Part shown: positions 14,649-19,943 of the stretch, piece after piece
How positions within the stretch are numbered: the first letter of the stretch is position 1
How the letters are laid out: every line of letters starts with the position of its first letter
Assembly: GCA_905203045.1 (NCBI GenBank)
Contig: CAJKUH010000026.1
Coordinates: 1 to 19,943, forward strand
Length of the DNA stretch: 19,943 nucleotides
Reading direction: 5' to 3'
From: an uncultured Eggerthella sp.
GTDB taxonomy: Bacteria > Actinomycetota > Coriobacteriia > Coriobacteriales > Eggerthellaceae
Program-made: the position numbers and the translations under genes
Notes under the pieces: model-generated
The model's database searches: none
The model's input: the letters and a program-made list of their open reading frames with translations, nothing else
What the model was told of the DNA's origin: nothing

Positions 14649-17102
14649 ATGCCTGAGCAACGCAGAAATACCCAGCGAAGAGCACATTCCCAGCAGTGCC
14701 CCGATCGTGCACGCGCAAACACATCTGGCGCCCATCGTTCGTACGATCAGCGCAGCCAAACCAGACCTGTGCCGCATCGCCCCGCTACGCCGGCACCATC
14801 GCCTGCTGAACGGACTTTACGTTCTTCCGAGCAGATAAACCGTATTCGCGAGCAGGGTGCGAAGCGAACTCAGGTCGAAGCCCCCAAGCAACCCGTGCAT
14901 GAAGCCCCCAAGAAACGGGCAACGAAGTCGTCGGCTTCCGAGCTTTCGCGTGCGGGCAGCAAGCGCATTCCCGTTTCACATGCCGCAGATTCTCGCCACA
15001 CTGCAAAACAGGGCACTGTCGAGCGGGATGGGCGGAAAACGAAACAACGCCAGTCTGCGGCAAGGTCGTCCCATCCAAGCAACCGCGGGTCGCTTTCTTC
15101 TTCGAAAAGGCCGCCGAAGCCTAAAGGAAAGGGGCGCTCGGCGGGGCAGAAGAATTTGGTGGACGGAATATACGCCGACACCCCTCAAATAGAATCCCGT
15201 TCCGCTTCGCATCGGAATTCCCATACGCAAAATGCAAAGGGAAGAACGTATTCCGCCCCTAAAAGGCAAGAGCATGGCTTTGGAGCACGGAAACTTGCCG
15301 TGGCGGCTGTCGTGCTGCTTGCAATAGTGGTGGGAATCGGAACCGATAGTTTCGTAAACGGCAACAAGATCTATTCTGGCGTCTCGATCGGCGATGTCGA
15401 CGTGTCGGGTCTTACCGAAGACGAGGCAGTCGATCGGGTTTCCAGTGAGTACTCCCAACGTGTTGCCACGAACGTGGCAACGTTCTTCACCTCGCAGGAG
15501 AACTTGGAGAACCCGAAGTCTTCCGATTCCGACTCGAACATCGAAGAGCAGATCTCCTATGAGGAGTCGCTTTCCAATCGCACGCAATGGACGGTTCCCG
15601 GAAGTGCCGTGGAGGCAACGCTCGATGTTGACAACCTGGTTGGCCAGGCGTTTGAGGCCGGTAGGGAAGACGGCGGTGTTTTCGGCAGGCTCAAAGCGGC
15701 GCTCTTCGGCTGGAACGTCGAGCTGGCATGTTCGTACAACGACACCGAACTTGGAGAGCTTGCCGACGAAATGACCGCCACCATGGGCGAAAAGCGCGTC
15801 AACTACGATATTTCGGTCAACAACGGCGTGGCGTCCGTTACCGACGGGCATGACGGCAACGAGGTCACCGTTGATTGGCTTACCGACCACCTCAACGATA
15901 CGTACCTAGGTACCGACAAAGACACTAAAACGGTTCTTGAAACGCAATACCTGCCGCTTCAGGTTTCCGAGCGCGATGCGCAAAGCGTGGCTGATACCGT
16001 GAACGCCTCCATCGCTGCCGGTGCCACATTCTCCTATGAAGACCAAACCTGGAACGCCTCTTCGTCCGACTTGGGCGGCCTGATAGCTACCGAGCTGAAG
16101 GGCGATGGCGGTCATTGGACCTTAACGCCGAAGTTCGACGAGTCGAAAACCAAGAACGCCCTGCTTTCTTCCTTGCATTCCAACGTCGATGCGAATGGCT
16201 TGCAGGTTACCTTCAGCAAAGATGATGAGGGGCAGATATCCGTTTCGTCTAATGCCAAGGGTTCCGCTCCGGTCGCAGACGACGTGCTCGATCAGCTGAA
16301 CAGCACGTTCTTCATAGGTGAAACGCGTACCCAGGCGCCGCAGATAAGCGTTCCCTCGGCCGATATCCCCTCATCGCTTTCCTTCGACGACGCGAAGTCG
16401 TTTGGCCTGATCACCGAGATCTCGTCTTTCACGACGCAGTATTCGTCGGGCAATGAGGCACGTGTCAACAATATTCACACGGCGGCCGACCTGCTTTCCA
16501 ATTCCATTGCGAAGGCGAACGGCGGCACGTGGTCGTTCAACGATACTGCCGGCGAGGCAACGCCCGATAAGGGGTATCAGTCGGCTGGCGCCATAGTGGG
16601 CGGCGAATACTCGGATGCGATCGGCGGAGGAATCTGCCAAGTTGCCACCACGGTGTTCAACTCGGTGTACTGCGCGGGTTACCCGGTGGAAAAGCGCTAC
16701 AACCATTCGCTTTACATCGAGAGCTATCCGAAAGGGCGCGATGCCGCCATCGCATATCCCGATCTCGACCTGGTCTGGAAGAACGATACCGCTTCCGATG
16801 TTTTGCTCGTGATGTCATACACGTCAACATCGGTAACCGCTACACTATGGGGAGTCAGTCCTGGCTATCAGGTTTCGACGGAGTACGGCGACTGGCAAAA
16901 GGGCCAAGCGTATTCCACCGTATACAAAACCGACAATACCGTTGCCTCAGGTACCGAGTATGTTGAGACAACCGGGGTTGACGGGAGCAGCATCACTATC
17001 GTTCGCACGGTGAAAGACCGCGATGGCAAAATTCTGCATCAGGACAGCTTCACCTCGAATTATGCTCCCAAGAACAAAGTTATCGTCAAAGGCACAGCTT
17101 GA
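14649..17102 (+). CDS. VanW-family membrane-anchored envelope protein with long basic N-terminal tail
   Basis: This 817-residue protein has four parts. Residues 1-215 are a disordered, strongly basic region rich in Ser, Arg, Lys, Gln and Pro, predicted to stay in the cytoplasm. One membrane helix follows (~216-236, LAVAAVVLLAIVVGIG). The extracellular part contains two regions like the putative peptidoglycan-binding domain of YoaR proteins (VDVSGLTEDEAVDRV near 250, another around 430-540). The VanW domain lies at ~605-740, with the hallmarks SFNDTAGEATPDKGY, GGGICQVATTVFNSV and RYNHSLYIESYPKGRDA. The last ~50 residues resemble a small beta domain. VanW function is unknown; despite its name it does not itself prove vancomycin resistance and no van genes are near. 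The start at 14649, 3 bases after pgsA, has no clear ribosome site, so translation is probably coupled. Confidence 0.85.
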   Translation: MPEQRRNTQRRAHSQQCPDRARANTSGAHRSYDQRSQTRPVPHRPATPAPSPAERTLRSSEQINRIREQGAKRTQVEAPKQPVHEAPKKRATKSSASELSRAGSKRIPVSHAADSRHTAKQGTVERDGRKTKQRQSAARSSHPSNRGSLSSSKRPPKPKGKGRSAGQKNLVDGIYADTPQIESRSASHRNSHTQNAKGRTYSAPKRQEHGFGARKLAVAAVVLLAIVVGIGTDSFVNGNKIYSGVSIGDVDVSGLTEDEAVDRVSSEYSQRVATNVATFFTSQENLENPKSSDSDSNIEEQISYEESLSNRTQWTVPGSAVEATLDVDNLVGQAFEAGREDGGVFGRLKAALFGWNVELACSYNDTELGELADEMTATMGEKRVNYDISVNNGVASVTDGHDGNEVTVDWLTDHLNDTYLGTDKDTKTVLETQYLPLQVSERDAQSVADTVNASIAAGATFSYEDQTWNASSSDLGGLIATELKGDGGHWTLTPKFDESKTKNALLSSLHSNVDANGLQVTFSKDDEGQISVSSNAKGSAPVADDVLDQLNSTFFIGETRTQAPQISVPSADIPSSLSFDDAKSFGLITEISSFTTQYSSGNEARVNNIHTAADLLSNSIAKANGGTWSFNDTAGEATPDKGYQSAGAIVGGEYSDAIGGGICQVATTVFNSVYCAGYPVEKRYNHSLYIESYPKGRDAAIAYPDLDLVWKNDTASDVLLVMSYTSTSVTATLWGVSPGYQVSTEYGDWQKGQAYSTVYKTDNTVASGTEYVETTGVDGSSITIVRTVKDRDGKILHQDSFTSNYAPKNKVIVKGTA

Positions 17103-17110
17103 TGGCACGG

Positions 17111-17116
17111 AAGGAG
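17111..17116 (+). promoter_or_regulatory. Ribosome binding site deciding the paaK start
   Basis: AAGGAG lies six bases before the GTG at 17123 and inside the reading frame that could start at ATG 17102. It supports the GTG start, which also yields a family-like N-terminus. Confidence 0.75.
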
Positions 17117-17122
17117 CCTTTA

Positions 17123-18427
17123 GTGTACTATCAGCCAGAAATCGAGACCATGCCTCGTGAAGAGCTCGAAGCTCTTCAGCTCGAGCGTTTGCAGGCATTG
17201 GTAAAGCGCGTCTACGAGAAGATTCCCTTCTACAAGGAATCGTTCGACAAGGCGGGCGTGAGCCCCGAAGACATCAAGTCGCTCGACGATTTGACCAAGC
17301 TTCCCTTCACCGTCAAGCAGGATATGCGCGATGCCTATCCCTTCGGCCTGTTTGCCGTGCCGCGCAAAGACGTGGTACGCATCCATTGCTCTTCAGGCAC
17401 CACAGGCACTGCAACGGTTGTCGGCTACACTCAGGCTGACCTTGAGCGCTGGGGCGACTGCTTCGCACGCTTCCTCTATGCTGCCGATTGTGGTCCGGAA
17501 TCCACTTTGCAGGTTTCCTACGGCTACGGTCTGTTCACCGGCGGCCTTGGCGCCCACAACGGCGGCGAACGTGCTGGCTGCACGGTTCTGCCCATGTCTA
17601 CCGGCAATACCAAGCGCCAGGTTCGTCTGATGAAGGACTTCGACGTAGATTGCCTGTGTTGCACGCCTTCCTACGCCCTCAACATTGCCGAGGTTGCCGA
17701 AGAAGAGGGCTACGACCCCCGCACGTTCCCGATCCATGCCGGTATTCTCGGTGCCGAGCCCTGCTCTGAAGCAACGCGCAAGGAAATCGAGGAAAAACTT
17801 GGTATTCAGGTATTCGATATCTACGGTCTTTCCGAGGTAATGGGCCCTGGCGTTGCTTGCGAATGCGAAAAGCAGCATGGTCTGCACGTCTGCGAAGACC
17901 AGTTCATCATTGAGATCGTCGACCCCAAGACCTTGAAGCCCGTGCCCGACGGCGAATGGGGCGAAGTAGTGTTCACCACGCTGTGCAAGGATTGCTCGCC
18001 GCTGGTTCGCTACCGCACACGTGACATTTCCCGCATCATCGTTGGCGAATGCGAATGCGGCCGCACGTTCCGTCGCATGGATCGTATCGCCGGCCGTACC
18101 GACGACATGATGATTCTGCGCGGCGTCAACGTGTTCCCGTCCCAGATCGAAGAGGAAATCGTTTCGTTCCCCGAGATCGCTGCCCAGTACCAGCTCATCC
18201 TCACCACGAAGGGCACGCTCGACCACGCAGAGCTTCGCGTTGAGACGGTACCCGACTTCCCCTTCGATGAGGTTCGTCGTCTTGAGAAATTGAAGAAGGA
18301 TCTTCAGAAGGCCCTGAAGGAAAACCTCCAGATTGCCGTCGACGTGAAGATCGTTGAGCCGAAGACCATCGAGCGCAGCGAAGGCAAAGCAAAGCGCATT
18401 ATCGACTTGAGGGAGAATCTGCACTAA
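17123..18427 (+). CDS. paaK: Phenylacetate-CoA ligase family protein (PaaK-like, AMP-forming)
   Basis: This 434-residue adenylating enzyme activates an aryl or related carboxylic acid to its CoA thioester via an acyl-AMP. Motifs are the ATP loop IHCSSGTTGTATVVGYT, the FDIYGLSEVMGPG signature, the hinge region LVRYRTRDISRI, and GRTDDMMILRGVNVFPSQIEEEI, specific for the PaaK family. The protein begins with GTG at 17123, giving a PEIETMPREELEALQLERL N-terminus that is standard for anaerobe PaaK proteins; an ATG at 17102 overlaps the VanW stop but lacks a ribosome site. It overlaps the next gene, an ACT-domain protein, by one base. In anaerobes such pairs are often near indolepyruvate:ferredoxin oxidoreductase, so a role with arylacetates from aromatic amino acids is plausible. 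The true substrate is unknown. Confidence 0.9.
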   Translation: MYYQPEIETMPREELEALQLERLQALVKRVYEKIPFYKESFDKAGVSPEDIKSLDDLTKLPFTVKQDMRDAYPFGLFAVPRKDVVRIHCSSGTTGTATVVGYTQADLERWGDCFARFLYAADCGPESTLQVSYGYGLFTGGLGAHNGGERAGCTVLPMSTGNTKRQVRLMKDFDVDCLCCTPSYALNIAEVAEEEGYDPRTFPIHAGILGAEPCSEATRKEIEEKLGIQVFDIYGLSEVMGPGVACECEKQHGLHVCEDQFIIEIVDPKTLKPVPDGEWGEVVFTTLCKDCSPLVRYRTRDISRIIVGECECGRTFRRMDRIAGRTDDMMILRGVNVFPSQIEEEIVSFPEIAAQYQLILTTKGTLDHAELRVETVPDFPFDEVRRLEKLKKDLQKALKENLQIAVDVKIVEPKTIERSEGKAKRIIDLRENLH

Positions 18428-18849
18428 TGATTTCACAGCTGACTGTTTTTCTTGAAAACGAAGAAGGTCGCCTGGCAAGCGCCGTGCGCACCATTTCCGA
18501 TGCAAACATCAACATGCAGGCACTGTTCTTGGCCGACACCGCCGACTTCGGCATCCTGCGCATCTTCTGCGATACTCCGCAGAAAGCATGCGATGCGTTG
18601 ACCAAGGCGGGTTATCGCGCCAAGCTCATCGACGTTGTTGCCATCAAGGTTGCCAACAAGCCCGGTGAGCTTGCAAACCTGATGGATTACCTGAACGATA
18701 CCAACGTGAACGTCGAATACGCCCACTGCTTTATCGTGGGCGACCATGCCTATGACGTGCTCAAGGTATCCGACCCGTCGCTTGACGTGAAGCTTTCCGC
18801 AGCTGGTTTCGACGTGTGCAAGCCGGAAGATATCTATGCCGTTGACTAA
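18427..18849 (+). CDS. ACT-domain protein (two tandem ACT domains)
   Basis: This 140-residue protein consists of two ACT domains, ~1-68 and ~70-140, each with the beta-alpha-beta-beta-alpha-beta pattern. The first opens QLTVFLENEEGRLASAVRTI and the second has AIKVANKPGELANLMDYL; the N..G(R/E)LA turn is the usual amino-acid-binding loop. It has no catalytic domain. ACT domains bind amino acids and control partner enzymes, so it probably senses an amino acid (an aromatic one is my guess) and regulates the ligase it overlaps by one base. The ATG at 18427 is in TAATG, meaning coupled translation. Similar small ACT proteins next to paaK genes are familiar in anaerobic bacteria and archaea. Confidence 0.88.
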   Translation: MISQLTVFLENEEGRLASAVRTISDANINMQALFLADTADFGILRIFCDTPQKACDALTKAGYRAKLIDVVAIKVANKPGELANLMDYLNDTNVNVEYAHCFIVGDHAYDVLKVSDPSLDVKLSAAGFDVCKPEDIYAVD

Positions 18850-19943
18850 GCATCCATTGCTGACAACCAAGCCATTTGGCAAGCGATGTGCCGCCGCGCT
18901 GCTTTCCGCAGCGCTTGCGGCATCGCTGTTTCCTGGAGTCGCATTTGCCGATGTACGCACATCCGATATCGTAGCGGGCCTCAGCGTACAGGATCGTGGC
19001 CTCACCGCTTCCAGCTGTCCGAACATCGTTGCCGAGCATTCCATCGTGGTTGACGAAGACGGCACGGTATACTTCGAACGCGATGCCGACACGCAGGTTC
19101 ATATCGCTTCGGTCACCAAAACCATGACGGCAATTGTGGCGCTTGAATACGGCGATCTGCAGAACACCACCATCACAGTTAGTCAGAATGCCGCATCTAT
19201 CGGCGAGTCTTCGGCAATGCTGCAGGCCGGCGACAGTATGAATCTCGAATCGGCGCTGAAGGCCATGATGATCTGCTCGGGCAACGATGCGGCAACGGCA
19301 ATCGCCGAGTCGATGGGCTCTTCCATCAAGCAAGCCCTCAACGACAAAGGAGACCCGAATGTTCCCGACGGAGCATTCGACGCGTTTGTGTATGCCATGA
19401 ACAAAAAGGCGAAGAACCTTGGCATGGACGATGCCCTGTTCGCCAACCCGCATGGCCTCGACTTCGATCAGTATTCTGCCGACATGCATTGCTCTGCGCG
19501 TGACGTTGCCAAGATGTGCACGGAGGCAATGAAGAACGAAACGTTCCGCAACATCGTTTCCACCGATGCAACCACCATCCAAGTGCAGCGCAACGGCCAG
19601 TCGGCCGATGTCAAGCTGCAGTCGACCGACATCTTGCTCGGCAACTACGATGGTGCCTGCGGCATCAAAACGGGCTACACGGAAAAGGCGGGGGAGTGCT
19701 TCGCCGGCGCAGTCATGCGCAACGGCAAGCGCCTGTACGCCATCGTATTGGGCTCGAGCACCGAGGCTCAGCGCTTCACCGATGCCACCACGTTGGACGA
19801 CTGGGTCTATGGCAACACCATCGACTATCCTTTGGTGCACTCTAACGAAACTACGACCTACACTACCAGCACCGGCACGAGCGCTACGGTTCCCGTGGTT
19901 GCCAACGTGAGCCATTCGGGATGGATGGACAAGACGTTCAAGG
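18842..19943 (+). CDS. D-alanyl-D-alanine carboxypeptidase (penicillin-binding protein, S11 family), 3' truncated by window edge
   Basis: This is a secreted DacA-type serine carboxypeptidase that trims the last D-Ala from peptidoglycan stem peptides. The frame is open to the window end, giving 367 residues. The signal peptide has a KRCAAALLSAALAASLF core and a likely cleavage after A36 (AFA-D). All three active-site motifs are present: S90-x-x-K93 (SVTK), S146-G-N148 and K276-T-G278. The region after ~320 (TTYTTSTGTSATVP) looks like the start of the C-terminal domain; a membrane anchor is not reached. The start is a TTG at 18842, with GGAAGA 11 bases upstream, overlapping the ACT gene by 8 bases; a TTG at 18857 is also possible. 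No in-frame ATG precedes the signal peptide. The family is certain, the exact start is not. Confidence 0.88.
   Translation, partial: MTKHPLLTTKPFGKRCAAALLSAALAASLFPGVAFADVRTSDIVAGLSVQDRGLTASSCPNIVAEHSIVVDEDGTVYFERDADTQVHIASVTKTMTAIVALEYGDLQNTTITVSQNAASIGESSAMLQAGDSMNLESALKAMMICSGNDAATAIAESMGSSIKQALNDKGDPNVPDGAFDAFVYAMNKKAKNLGMDDALFANPHGLDFDQYSADMHCSARDVAKMCTEAMKNETFRNIVSTDATTIQVQRNGQSADVKLQSTDILLGNYDGACGIKTGYTEKAGECFAGAVMRNGKRLYAIVLGSSTEAQRFTDATTLDDWVYGNTIDYPLVHSNETTTYTTSTGTSATVPVVANVSHSGWMDKTFK

Noticed and set aside
16461..16870. VanW domain as evidence of vancomycin resistance
   Set aside because: VanW-domain proteins are widespread with unknown function, and no vanA/H/X/R/S-type genes are near.
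1..19943. tRNA genes, CRISPR arrays, transposons, att sites
   Set aside because: I looked in the gaps and found none. All gaps are 140 bases or less, and no repeats other than the echD module were seen.

Overview
This window looks like a piece of chromosome from an anaerobic, moderately GC-rich actinobacterium. A Coriobacteriia (Eggerthellaceae-like) host is my inference. It rests on gene content and layout: a Suf operon that uses SufU, a six-subunit Ech-type hydrogenase, an aryl-CoA ligase paired with an ACT-domain protein, and Shine-Dalgarno-led genes packed into long operons. I cannot name a species. Almost everything is coding on the + strand. One regulator lies on the - strand. No gap exceeds about 140 bases, and I see no tRNA, rRNA, CRISPR array, insertion sequence or prophage.

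Bases 1-2511 hold the 3' end of mnmA (tRNA 2-thiouridine synthesis), a cysteine desulfurase that probably feeds it sulfur, and a YycJ/WalJ-type metallo-beta-lactamase-fold hydrolase. A convergent Rrf2-family regulator (2527-2928, -) with three cysteines in the IscR pattern follows. From it, a 140-base divergent region with a promoter and a partial dyad leads into sufC-sufB-sufD-sufS-sufU (3069-8224), a complete Fe-S cluster assembly operon. A perfect 15-bp hairpin with a T tract closes that operon.

Bases 8360-13908 encode echABCDEF in the order of the archaeal Ech hydrogenase: an antiporter-like membrane subunit, a NuoH-like membrane subunit, the small Fe-S subunit, a NuoC-like subunit, the [NiFe] large subunit and a two-cluster ferredoxin subunit. 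Both nickel-binding CxxC motifs are intact, so this is a hydrogenase and not a Complex I module. The likely reaction is oxidation of reduced ferredoxin with H2 production coupled to ion translocation, or the reverse. The most unusual features are the long Lys/Ala-rich tails on EchD and EchF; the EchD tail contains an exact 17-residue duplication.

Bases 13983-19943 hold a second tightly packed run: a PgsA-like CDP-alcohol phosphatidyltransferase, a VanW-family membrane-anchored envelope protein with a long basic N-terminal tail, a phenylacetate-CoA ligase family enzyme (GTG start at 17123), a double-ACT-domain protein, and the 5' part of a secreted D-Ala-D-Ala carboxypeptidase that runs off the window.

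The parts fit an anaerobe that relies on Fe-S proteins. Suf builds clusters that Ech and other ferredoxin enzymes need, and the Rrf2 regulator may sense cluster supply. The aryl-CoA ligase/ACT pair may belong to ferredoxin-linked aromatic amino acid catabolism, although the partner oxidoreductase is not in this window.
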